The translations under genes were made by a program, and so were the position numbers. 64,000 nucleotides of DNA from Planctomycetaceae bacterium (lineage in GTDB: Bacteria; Planctomycetota; Planctomycetia; Planctomycetales; Planctomycetaceae), in contig JANSXP010000035.1 of assembly GCA_024742875.1 (NCBI GenBank), positions 1 to 64,000 on the forward strand, read 5' to 3'. Under the pieces are notes generated by a model, which saw nothing but the letters and a program-made list of their open reading frames with translations, did no database searches and was not told the origin of the DNA. Positions 33,797 through 42,602 of this stretch are shown in pieces; the first letter of the stretch is position 1, and every line of letters starts with the position of its first letter.

Positions 33797-36700
33797 ATGT
33801 CCACCGGATTCCCACACGATGAACACAGCAAAATAGGCAGGATAGGTGTACTTTGCGCCGCCACTGCCTCAATCAGTTACTGTTTGGTGGTGATTTGGTA
33901 TGTCGCCACGTTTCCAGACGTGGGTGTGCGCTGTTTGCTACCCAACACAGCGAACGAGACAGACCTTGAGATCGTGCAGTTTGTGTTTCCAGGCGAGGAC
34001 TGCCTGTCCACTGAACCCTCCCCCGGTGACCGACTGATTGCCACTGGCCGGGTGCCGGCGGGAAACCTAATTCGCTTCGTCCACAGCCTCGCCGGCTTAC
34101 GATCGGCCGAGATTCCCACCGGCGGACGAATGAATCCGGGATCCGAGCCGGCCGAGAAATCCGAGTCGCTGGTCCCCGCTCTCGTGGAGATTGAGTCCAG
34201 TCCGGAAACGAACAGTCCGTCTGGTCGCATGGTGGAACTGAAGCTGCGACAACCGGACTCCATCGACCCCAATCTGGTGGTTCGCACTTATGTGCCTGTC
34301 CGTCCATTGGTGTCATCCGATTTTCTGCTGACCATCTTCTGGTTTCTGTGCCAGCTGGGGATCTTTGTGGTCGGCGTCGCCGCCTGGTGGCAGCGTCCCA
34401 ACGACAAGGTCATTCGTATCTTCTGCCTGATGTGCTGTGCGTCGATGCCCGCATTTGTGGGAGGGTTCAACTGGTGGATGCTGGTGTCCAGCCCATTGCT
34501 GAACCTGCCCTTCATTTTTGCCGCCTGCCTGCTGCCGGCCGTGACACTCCACTTTTTCTCCTGCTTTCCTCGGGAGAGTGTCTTCCTGCAGCAGCGTCGC
34601 GGCTGGAGCCTGGCTCTGATCTACGCGCCCCTGCTGGCGATGGCCGTTCTGGTGGGCTTTGTGTATTGGGCCGCGTATTCACTCACTGGTGTTGGCGTCT
34701 CCCCTGGCCAGTATTCTCTGATGCAGAAGCTCGTGGCGGTTGCTGACAGTATCACGGAACCAGGTCAGATTGTGTTCGCCAGTGACGCTGTCAGCGCCTA
34801 CCTGCTGTACGTCCTGCGACTGCTCGTGTTTTCCGCCATCGGACTGAGCAGCGTGTATTTTGTGCTGACCGTACTGTCACTGTCGGTCAGCCTGCTGCGA
34901 ACCCAGAATCCCGTTGAACGCCGTCAGGCTTCCGGCATTCTGATCGCCTCTTTGATCTCGACGATTCCCATTCTCTACACGTTGTATCTGGCCTTCTATC
35001 AGAAGACGGAGTTTGCTCTCGGGCGGGCTCAGCGTCCCATGTTCATCGCCAGCGGTCTGTTTATGGCGGCCTACGCACACGGCATGCTGAAACACCGACT
35101 GATTCTGGCCGACGACATCCTGAAGCGGGGTCGTCAGTACTCTCTGATTTCCACGCTGCTGACCGTAACCTGTTCTGCTGTCCTTGGCGTGGGTGTCCTG
35201 CTGACGAGGGTGTATGGTCTGCCGCAGGATTCGTCACTGCTGCTGCACCTGACCATCTTCCTTGTGGTGGTCATCGCGATTGCTTTCGTCCTGTGGGCAC
35301 GGGATCGTATTCAGTCCGTCGTTGACCAGCGGTTCTTTACGGAGAAGTATCAGCTGGACCGCACGCTGAAACAGCTGAATCAGGCCAGTGGGTATCTGTC
35401 GGACCCCTCTTCACTGGCACAGATCACACTGGGCTCTTGCCGCGACGTGCTGGATGCCTCAACGGCTGCCATGTTTGTGCGGGATGGATCCGGCGTCCTG
35501 CGGCTGATCGGCGCTGACGAAACGTCTACGGCTCCCGCTACACTGACTCTGGATTTTCCCGATGGCGTGGTGCCGACCGAACAGGTGGTTCTGCGACTGC
35601 CATCACTGAGCCGCAGCGATATGCCGTTTGTGCAGCAGCTGCTGCGTGACCTGCACGCGGAACTGATCTGCTTTCTGCGTGGCGATCAGGGCGTGGACGG
35701 TGTGATTGCGCTGGGCGCTCGCGCGAATGAGGTGGCCTATTCTCCGGAGGATATTGCCTTCCTGCAGGCCATGGGACAGATGACCGTCCTGGCGCTGCAC
35801 AGTTCCAAAGCCAATCAGAACCTGGCCCGCCTGGACCAGGAACTGAAGGTCAAAGTGGACCGTATTGCGGAACAGCAGCGACAACTGTCTATGCTGCGGG
35901 CCGAACTGACCAACCTGCAGGACAATGCGGGAGAAGTGGCGCGGCAGGAAACAACAGACGGTCTGGACCGGGGGGAAATTCGCGGCAACAGTCGGGCCAT
36001 TCTGGACGTGCTGGAGATCGTTCGCAAAGCGGCCGCCAGCACGGCCACAGTTCTCATTCGTGGTGAAAGTGGAACGGGCAAGGAACTGCTGGCCCGCACC
36101 GTACATCGCAACAGTGATCGCCGGGAAAAGCCGCTGGTCTCGGTCAACTGCGCAGCGCTGGCCCCCTCTTTGCTGGAAAGCGAACTGTTCGGCCACACGC
36201 GCGGCGCATTCACGGGGGCCGACTCTGACAAAGTGGGTCGCTTTCAGGCAGCTGACGGCGGCACTCTGTTTCTGGATGAGGTGGGCGACATCTCACTGGA
36301 AACACAGGTCAAACTGCTGCGAGTACTTCAGGAACGCTGTTTTGAGCCGGTCGGCACCAGCCAGACGGTGCATGTGGATGTGCGGCTGATCGCCGCCACC
36401 AACCGAGACCTGGAGAAGATGATCGCTCGGGGAGAATTTCGTGAAGACCTGTACTACCGACTGAACGTTGTCAGTGTCACACTGCCGCCGCTGCGGGAAC
36501 GACGCGAAGACCTGATTGAGCTGGTATTCTTTTTCCTGAATCGTGCCGTTCAGAAGACGGACAAACGAATCAGCCAGATCGAGCCGGACGCGCTGGCACT
36601 TATCGAGCGTCACGACTGGCCGGGCAACATCCGTGAACTGGAAAACGTGGTGGAACGTGCGGTGGTTCTCGCCGACGGTGACACGATCACCCGCAAGGAT

Positions 36701-37012
36701 CTGCCGGAAGAACTCTGCACGCCCGCGCTCAGTACTGCTGGCGACACGCTGTCGACGGCTGCTGACGCCCGCTGGTCGCTGCAGGACATGGCGAAGGAGC
36801 AGCGGGAAGAGGCGGGCCGCCCTGCATCTTCGGCACACGCGCCGCCCTCAGCTTCTCCACAGCCACCCCGCGGGGCCATATCAGCGGCGGCCGACATCGC
36901 CCGTATCAGGTCGGCGCTGGAGTCCACCGGTGGCAACAAAGCGATGGCCGCGCGAGCGCTGAATATGCCCCGCAGCACGCTGTACAGCAAGATCCGAAAA
37001 TACGGCCTCTAA
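33797..37012 (+). CDS. Membrane-anchored sigma54-dependent transcriptional activator with GAF domain
   Basis: A 1071-residue protein. Residues 1-170 form an external domain after a first hydrophobic helix. Residues 175-510 hold about eight transmembrane helices. Residues 515-690 form a GAF-like sensor region. The AAA+ sigma54-interaction domain spans about residues 725-965, with Walker A GESGTGKELL, an intact GAFTGA loop, LDEVGDI and RLIAATNRDL. A Fis-type helix-turn-helix ends the protein (GGNKAMAARALNMPRSTLYS). GAFTGA marks a true sigma54 activator, so it remodels RNA polymerase at -24/-12 promoters. A membrane location for such an activator is unusual. Its 3' end overlaps by four bases the convergent kinase gene. 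Confidence 0.92.
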   Translation: MSTGFPHDEHSKIGRIGVLCAATASISYCLVVIWYVATFPDVGVRCLLPNTANETDLEIVQFVFPGEDCLSTEPSPGDRLIATGRVPAGNLIRFVHSLAGLRSAEIPTGGRMNPGSEPAEKSESLVPALVEIESSPETNSPSGRMVELKLRQPDSIDPNLVVRTYVPVRPLVSSDFLLTIFWFLCQLGIFVVGVAAWWQRPNDKVIRIFCLMCCASMPAFVGGFNWWMLVSSPLLNLPFIFAACLLPAVTLHFFSCFPRESVFLQQRRGWSLALIYAPLLAMAVLVGFVYWAAYSLTGVGVSPGQYSLMQKLVAVADSITEPGQIVFASDAVSAYLLYVLRLLVFSAIGLSSVYFVLTVLSLSVSLLRTQNPVERRQASGILIASLISTIPILYTLYLAFYQKTEFALGRAQRPMFIASGLFMAAYAHGMLKHRLILADDILKRGRQYSLISTLLTVTCSAVLGVGVLLTRVYGLPQDSSLLLHLTIFLVVVIAIAFVLWARDRIQSVVDQRFFTEKYQLDRTLKQLNQASGYLSDPSSLAQITLGSCRDVLDASTAAMFVRDGSGVLRLIGADETSTAPATLTLDFPDGVVPTEQVVLRLPSLSRSDMPFVQQLLRDLHAELICFLRGDQGVDGVIALGARANEVAYSPEDIAFLQAMGQMTVLALHSSKANQNLARLDQELKVKVDRIAEQQRQLSMLRAELTNLQDNAGEVARQETTDGLDRGEIRGNSRAILDVLEIVRKAAASTATVLIRGESGTGKELLARTVHRNSDRREKPLVSVNCAALAPSLLESELFGHTRGAFTGADSDKVGRFQAADGGTLFLDEVGDISLETQVKLLRVLQERCFEPVGTSQTVHVDVRLIAATNRDLEKMIARGEFREDLYYRLNVVSVTLPPLRERREDLIELVFFFLNRAVQKTDKRISQIEPDALALIERHDWPGNIRELENVVERAVVLADGDTITRKDLPEELCTPALSTAGDTLSTAADARWSLQDMAKEQREEAGRPASSAHAPPSASPQPPRGAISAAADIARIRSALESTGGNKAMAARALNMPRSTLYSKIRKYGL

Positions 37013-38784
37013 GATCCGGTGGTTTCGGGTGTCAGTGACCGTCCTGTCCATCGCTCCAGTTTTTTTTGCAGTGTCTCAAGCGTAAACGGTTTGGCCAGAT
37101 AGTCGTTCATGCCGGCTTCCAGGCACTTGTCCCGGTCACCGGCCATCGCATGAGCCGTGAGGGCAATCACGGGCACACTGCGAGCGGGGCCTGCCAGCTG
37201 CCGAATGCTCTGCGTCGCTTCGTAGCCGTCCATCACGGGCATCTGGCAGTCCATCAGTACAATGGAAAACGCCTGCTGCGACATCAGCTCCAGCGCCTGC
37301 CGTCCGTCCACAGCCATGACCACCTCACAGCCAAGGAGTTTCAGTGTTTCGCCGGCCACCACGCGATTCACTTCGTTATCGTCAGCCAGCAGAACAACAG
37401 GACGGTCATCGGGATTTGTCGGATCGCCGGACGGAAGACCCTGTGGGGGGGCTGAAGTCAGCAGGTCGGCGTGTGATTCGTCCCGCAGGTCGCAGCATAC
37501 AGGCAGCTGCAGGTGGAACGAAAATTCCGCCCCGCGACCTGGCTCACTGCACACGTGAATTCGGCCTCCCATCATGTGAATCAGTTGCTGGGAAATGGCC
37601 AGGCCCAGCCCGGTGCCGCCATATTGACGTGTTGTCGAACTGTCGGCCTGCGCAAACTTGCCGAAGATCACAGACAGCTTGTCCTCCGGAATCCCGATGC
37701 CCGTGTCGCGCACAGCGAATCGGAACGTAGAAATATTGTCGTGACACGCGACGGCATTGATGTCCAGAACCACCTCGCCGGACTGCGTGAACTTGAGCGC
37801 GTTGGACACCAAATTGGTGAGCACCTGCCGGATTCGCAGTGAGTCTCCGACGACCAGCGACGGCGCAGTGTCACAGTAGTCCAGCACCACGTCGACACTG
37901 CGATCGCCCTTTTGTGCGGCGCTGATGGTGATCAGCTCTTCCGCCATCCGTCTGAGGCAAAACGGGTGTTCGTCCAGCTGCAGCTGGCTGGCTTCAATCT
38001 TGGAATAGTCAAGGATGTCGTTGATCAGCGCCAGAAGGGAGCGGGCAGATGACAGACTGACATCCGCATATTCCTGCTGCTGCGGCGCCAAACCGCTTTC
38101 TTTCAGCAGTTCCAGCATGCCCATCACGCCATGGAGCGGCGTACGAATTTCATGGCTCATGTTGGCCAGAAACTCGCTCTTCAGACGACTGGCGGCCTCC
38201 GCTTTATCTTTGGCTTCATGCAGATCCAGGGTGCGCTGCTCCACACGGCGTTCCAGTTCTTCGGTCCGCAGACTGGCCTGATCTTCCAGCGAACGACGAG
38301 TCGCCAGTGACAGCGCCAGGTGCTGCACCTCAACCGGATCGAATGGTTTTTTTAGTATCTGCAGTCGATCTGAGACTCCCAGTCGTTCGAAGATCTCCGT
38401 TCCTGAATAGTCAGAGTAAGCCGTGCAGATGACGACCGGCAGCCCCGAGTCGAGTTCCCACAATCGCTCAATCGTGTCGACGCCGTCCAGTCCGGGCGGC
38501 ATCCGCATGTCAACAAACGCCAGGTCAAACCGAGCGCCGGCTTCCATGGCCGCCTGCAGCATTTCGACACCCGCCAGCCCCTGATCGGCGGCCGCCAATT
38601 CAAAGTGCGGTATTTCCACAGACGGATGGTCGGACCGGGGCGCTTCGCCGAGAAACAACGCTTCCAGGTCCGTCGGCGTCTGCTTCACGGGCGTGAGAAT
38701 CTTGCGAAAGTCCATGTGGATGTCCGCATTGTCATCGATGACGAGAATGCGAAACCCGGTCGCTTTGGTGTGCTGCGCTGTCAT
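37009..38784 (-). CDS. Hybrid sensor histidine kinase (receiver-kinase-receiver)
   Basis: A 591-residue protein with no membrane segment. The N-terminal receiver (residues 1-165: ILVIDDNADIHMDF, FVDMRMPPGLDG, KKPFDPVE) has a long insertion between its first helix and second strand. A coiled coil leads to HisKA (FLANMSHEIRTPLHGVMGML, phosphoacceptor His near 215) and a HATPase domain (LVSNALKFT, DTGIGIPEDKLSVIF, GTGLGLAISQQL). A C-terminal receiver (VLLADDNEVN, VLMDCQMPVMDGYEA, ALTAHAMAGD) completes it. The start overlaps the stop of the upstream PAS kinase gene (ATGA), so the two are co-transcribed and likely form a phosphorelay. Confidence 0.92.
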   Translation of the reverse strand: MTAQHTKATGFRILVIDDNADIHMDFRKILTPVKQTPTDLEALFLGEAPRSDHPSVEIPHFELAAADQGLAGVEMLQAAMEAGARFDLAFVDMRMPPGLDGVDTIERLWELDSGLPVVICTAYSDYSGTEIFERLGVSDRLQILKKPFDPVEVQHLALSLATRRSLEDQASLRTEELERRVEQRTLDLHEAKDKAEAASRLKSEFLANMSHEIRTPLHGVMGMLELLKESGLAPQQQEYADVSLSSARSLLALINDILDYSKIEASQLQLDEHPFCLRRMAEELITISAAQKGDRSVDVVLDYCDTAPSLVVGDSLRIRQVLTNLVSNALKFTQSGEVVLDINAVACHDNISTFRFAVRDTGIGIPEDKLSVIFGKFAQADSSTTRQYGGTGLGLAISQQLIHMMGGRIHVCSEPGRGAEFSFHLQLPVCCDLRDESHADLLTSAPPQGLPSGDPTNPDDRPVVLLADDNEVNRVVAGETLKLLGCEVVMAVDGRQALELMSQQAFSIVLMDCQMPVMDGYEATQSIRQLAGPARSVPVIALTAHAMAGDRDKCLEAGMNDYLAKPFTLETLQKKLERWTGRSLTPETTGS

Positions 38785-41156
38785 GACCTGGCTCCTGCGG
38801 CAGCGCTCGCTGAGACACCGGATTCCGCTGCGCTCGCCGGCTCCGCCTGCCGATCAGCGTGGGCAGAATCTGGCCGCCGCACGGGCAATCGCAGCCGAAA
38901 CACGGCCCCCCGTCCCGGGCCGTCGCTGTGAACGCTAAGATCTCCGCCCAGCGTGCGGGCTGCATTGGCACAACTGTGCAGGCCGAATCCGTGTCCATCC
39001 GGCTTCGTGGTGAATCCATGAGCAAACACACGCGCGAGGTTTTCTTCCGCAATGCCGCTGCCCGTGTCTTCCACCTCAATCACAACGTAGTCGCCCTGAA
39101 CGAACTGTCGCACAAACAGTTCGCGCGGCGACTTTGGCTCACCGTCAATCGCCTGCCGAGCGTTCTTCAGCAGGTTCACCAGAATCTGCAGAATCTGATT
39201 GCGATCGGACTCGATCACGGGCACGGTGTCGAGTTGTCTGTGCAGATAAATCTCATGCCTTTGAAATGATTCGCGAAGTGTCAGGATGGCATCTTCAATG
39301 ACTTCTTCCAGCGGCACGCTCATCCGGACATAGACTGAGCGGGCCAGCGACTGCTGCGTGGAGATGATCTGCCGGATGTGTTCGATGTGGCGACTGAGAA
39401 TCTGCAGCTCCTGCTCCACCGCTGTGTCATTTTCCGCACAGCGACCGGCAAGCTGTTTCAGAAAGGCGGGCAGATGTCTGCCACCCGGGTGCGTGGTGAC
39501 AAATCCCGCCAGATCGGACTCGTGTTCGCAGATCAGATCACTGGCTTTCTGCAGTGTTTCAATGGGCGAATTCTGACTGCGTTCCAGCAGCAGCTGAGTG
39601 CTGACATTCACGCTGTTTAAGACGTTGCCTACGTTGTGCAGTACGCCGGTGGCCACTTCTGCCATGCCGGCCTGACGAGAAGCATCCGCCAGTTGCTGAG
39701 ACAGTCGCGCTCGTTCGGCCTCCTGTTCCTTGCGGTCGGTGATGTTGCGCTGCACGGACACCCAGTGTGTGTAGCGGCCCTCTTCATCAGCCAGCGGCGC
39801 AATGTTCAGCTCTACCCAGAACGGCTGACCGTCTTTGCGATAATTCAGAATCTCTTCCCGCACAGGCTGCCAGTTTTTCAGACACTCCCGAATACGGTCC
39901 CGGGTGGCCGGGTCAGACTGTTCTCCCTGCAGGATACGGGGGCTGCAGCCAATGATTTCATCGGCCGAATAGCCTGTCATCTTTTCAAACGCCGCATTTA
40001 CGGACTGAATGCGGGGGCCGGGCTCGTCAACGGGCTCGGCTTCAGAAATGATGATCGCATCGTTGGCCTCGCTCACCGCCTTGCTGTACAGCCGCAGCTG
40101 CTGTTCGTGTTTCTTCCGTGCTGTGATGTCGCTTTCAATGGCGATGAATCGCGACACCTGCCCGGTCTCATCGTGAATCGGCCGACACTCGATGGCCACC
40201 CAATACGGCCGCTGCTGTTTGTCGTAATTAATGAGCTCAACTTCGAAGCCCTCGCCGCGGGCCAGGCAGGCGCGCATCACGTCGACGGTCTGCGGATCAG
40301 TTTCGGGTCCCTGCAGCAGGTGACCTGGCACCTGACCTTTGACCTCCTCCAGAGAATACCCCGTGCAGCGTTCAAAACCTTCGTTGACCCATTCGATATG
40401 CGCCTGGGCATTGGTAATGACGACCGCGTTGTCTGTATAGCGAGCTACCAGGGCAAGCAGTTCGGCTTCTTCCGTTTTTCTCTTCAGTTCCGCCGTGCGT
40501 TCCACCACGCTTCGTTCGGTCATCTCCTTGGCCATCTCCAGTTCGGCCTGATGGCGGCAGGATTCGCGAGTTTTCCGAACTTCCCGGCGACACGAAGCGA
40601 TCAGGAAAAAGTCAATGAAGATGACCCATCCGGTGACTTCCAGCCAGCGCCAGGCACTGACATCCTCAACGCCAAACACAGACACCGGAAAGAACTGCCC
40701 CCGCAGATACTGATCCAGCGCCACGACAGTGGAAGCGGTCAGCAGGACCTTCCAGTCACCGTAAAACGCCAGAAATGCGAGCGACCCAAACAGGTGAAAG
40801 TGGGTCGTGGTGCGCCCGCCCGTCAGATGAATCAGGAAGGCGGAAAACAGAATCTGAGAAACGGCAACTGTATGCCGCGTGAGCGGACGACCGGGAAGCT
40901 GCACGGTCATCCAGACCGGTATGAACGAGATCAGCGCGCCCCAGATGACGGCCGCCCACAGGTGCCCGTTCAGCGCCGTCGTCTCACCGATCCAGGTGGT
41001 TGGAGTGACCAGCACGGCCGTTCCCACCACGCACACCCACTGGAACATCATCAGCAGACCAAACATGCGGTCCGTCCAGGCACACTGCGCCTGACGCTGA
41101 GTCCGCATCAATTCTGCGGTACGCTGTTCACAGCTGGAGAAATTCAGATCCGACAT
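38781..41156 (-). CDS. Membrane PAS-domain sensor histidine kinase
   Basis: I start at ATG 41156 (MSDLNFSSCEQRTAELMRTQ); the frame continues upstream with no conserved features. Of the 791 residues, the first 210 contain about six transmembrane helices, including HLTGGRTTTHFHLFGSLAFL, a His-rich membrane motif. After a coiled coil come two PAS domains (AHIEWVNEGFERCTGYSLEE and SVNAAFEKMTGYSADEIIG) each followed by a PAC segment. The kinase part has the atypical H-box GVLHNVGNVLNSVNVST and a HATPase domain (LVNLLKNARQAID, DTGSGI, HGFGLHSCANAART). It heads an operon with the hybrid kinase. Confidence 0.9.
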   Translation of the reverse strand: MSDLNFSSCEQRTAELMRTQRQAQCAWTDRMFGLLMMFQWVCVVGTAVLVTPTTWIGETTALNGHLWAAVIWGALISFIPVWMTVQLPGRPLTRHTVAVSQILFSAFLIHLTGGRTTTHFHLFGSLAFLAFYGDWKVLLTASTVVALDQYLRGQFFPVSVFGVEDVSAWRWLEVTGWVIFIDFFLIASCRREVRKTRESCRHQAELEMAKEMTERSVVERTAELKRKTEEAELLALVARYTDNAVVITNAQAHIEWVNEGFERCTGYSLEEVKGQVPGHLLQGPETDPQTVDVMRACLARGEGFEVELINYDKQQRPYWVAIECRPIHDETGQVSRFIAIESDITARKKHEQQLRLYSKAVSEANDAIIISEAEPVDEPGPRIQSVNAAFEKMTGYSADEIIGCSPRILQGEQSDPATRDRIRECLKNWQPVREEILNYRKDGQPFWVELNIAPLADEEGRYTHWVSVQRNITDRKEQEAERARLSQQLADASRQAGMAEVATGVLHNVGNVLNSVNVSTQLLLERSQNSPIETLQKASDLICEHESDLAGFVTTHPGGRHLPAFLKQLAGRCAENDTAVEQELQILSRHIEHIRQIISTQQSLARSVYVRMSVPLEEVIEDAILTLRESFQRHEIYLHRQLDTVPVIESDRNQILQILVNLLKNARQAIDGEPKSPRELFVRQFVQGDYVVIEVEDTGSGIAEENLARVFAHGFTTKPDGHGFGLHSCANAARTLGGDLSVHSDGPGRGAVFRLRLPVRRPDSAHADRQAEPASAAESGVSASAAAGARS

Positions 41157-41383
41157 GACCGGTACAAACTCGTCTCGATGCTCGTGTGGCGGCCGCTTTT
41201 GGTGCGCGACCAGAGACACAGTTATCGAAGCGGTCCGACGGAAGATGCCCGGCAATTGCACGTCTGACATTTCCTGCCCGCCAGAACGGGAAACACCCCA
41301 TCCTGTGGTTGTTTGCCGGCGACCTGCCGCCGACCATGTAATCTGCACAACTGCTGCATCCGGACTTTGCTGAAAGCGACAAC

Positions 41384-41809
41384 GTGGCGAGCCCCTCTCA
41401 ACCCAGTGACGACGCACCCTCATTCCAGATTGGCGGCTCGATCCCCGTGCTGCGCATGCTGGATGAGCAATCGACGCGAACCTTTTACGGCGATCTGCTG
41501 AACTTCACGATCGACTGGGAACATCGCTTCCATCCGCATCCGGATTCCACGCTCTACATGCAGATTCACTGGGGACAGGCTACGGTCCACCTGAATGGTC
41601 ACGTGGACGACTCCTCACCGACCACCGAAGTGCGTCTGCCCGTCGATTGCCTGGACAGTTTCTGTCGCTTTGTGAACGACCGGCTGACTGCCGGCAGGCA
41701 GATCAACGCGGTCGACCCGCGGGGGACCGGCGCGCCCACCGAAGTCAATCTGTATGACCCGTCCGGCAACCTGCTGGTCTTCTGGCATCGACCAGACGAG
41801 ACGCGGTGA
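41384..41809 (+). CDS. VOC-superfamily (glyoxalase/bleomycin resistance-like) protein
   Basis: A 141-residue protein with a GTG start at 41384. The body shows the paired beta-alpha-beta-beta-beta layout of the vicinal oxygen chelate fold (SIPVLRMLDEQSTRTFYGDL, LNFTIDWEHRF, then EVNLYDPSGNLLVFWHR). This resembles the bleomycin-resistance/glyoxalase-like branch, including the typical DPxGNLL ending. Potential metal ligands include H in the QIHWGQATVHL segment and E in TEVNLYDP. The substrate is not predictable. It is divergent from the kinase operon. Confidence 0.8.
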   Translation: MASPSQPSDDAPSFQIGGSIPVLRMLDEQSTRTFYGDLLNFTIDWEHRFHPHPDSTLYMQIHWGQATVHLNGHVDDSSPTTEVRLPVDCLDSFCRFVNDRLTAGRQINAVDPRGTGAPTEVNLYDPSGNLLVFWHRPDETR

Positions 41810-41925
41810 CGTAAGTGATACGGCTGTCGCAGCGTCAGACAGGCGTGCGGTCCGCGTTGGTGATCGCGGAGTCCGTGACCGCAGAATTTGTGACTGCGGC
41901 GAAGGCACCAAAGCAGACATTGTCG

Positions 41926-42411
41926 TTAGCCGGTCGGCAGGACGTAGTGTGTGAACAGCCACAAACAGCCGGCCGCGTAGACGGCAGCCAGCGTGTCGTC
42001 GATCATGATGCCCAATCCGCCCGACAGACGATCGCCCTGGCGAACCGGCGGAGGTTTACTGATGTCAAAAACGCGAAACAGCAAAAAACCCAAACCAATC
42101 GTCAGCCACAGCCGGGAATCATTCAGCGGCACAAACGCGAACACGATGGGAAAGGCGGCCATTTCATCCCACACCACGCTGGACGGATCCTTTTCCCCAC
42201 GCAGATCCGCTCCCTTGCGGCATATGGGGACCCCCACCACAAACATAACAGCGGCCACCAGCAGTCGCTCCCACCAGACCGTCTCCCAGTATCCCAGCAG
42301 CAGCCCCAGTGGTATTCCCCACAGACTGCCCCACGTGCCGGGAGCTGGGCGCAAACGTCCGAGGCCACAGCCTTCGGCCAGCCAGAGCACAAATTTATCG
42401 GTCACGGACAC
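41926..42411 (-). CDS. pgpA: Phosphatidylglycerophosphatase A
   Basis: A 161-residue membrane protein with a GTG start at 42411. PgpA removes phosphate from phosphatidylglycerophosphate to give phosphatidylglycerol. Family motifs are all present: RPAPGTWGSLWGIPLG near the N-terminus, DPSSVVWDEMAAFP in the middle, FRVFDISKPPPVRQ, and GGLGIMIDDTLAAVYA near the C-terminus. Four hydrophobic segments match the family. Confidence 0.9.
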   Translation of the reverse strand: MSVTDKFVLWLAEGCGLGRLRPAPGTWGSLWGIPLGLLLGYWETVWWERLLVAAVMFVVGVPICRKGADLRGEKDPSSVVWDEMAAFPIVFAFVPLNDSRLWLTIGLGFLLFRVFDISKPPPVRQGDRLSGGLGIMIDDTLAAVYAAGCLWLFTHYVLPTG

Positions 42412-42602
42412 CAGCAGATTCCCCGGTCACTGGGAAATGAGAAACGCGGGTCTCAGCTTAACGTAATGCCCGCGAATCGACTATCCACACATTTCTTACC
42501 CACCTATACTCACCTCAGCACGGCGAGAAATCCGGGCTGAATCGCGCCGTTTGCGGTGTCGGTTTTGGTATCTCAGTCCACGTTGGTCAGGAACGAACGA
42601 TC

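Noticed and set aside
39636-41267. A 543-codon plus-strand frame
   Set aside because: Complement of the PAS histidine kinase gene; no motif in the translated sequence.
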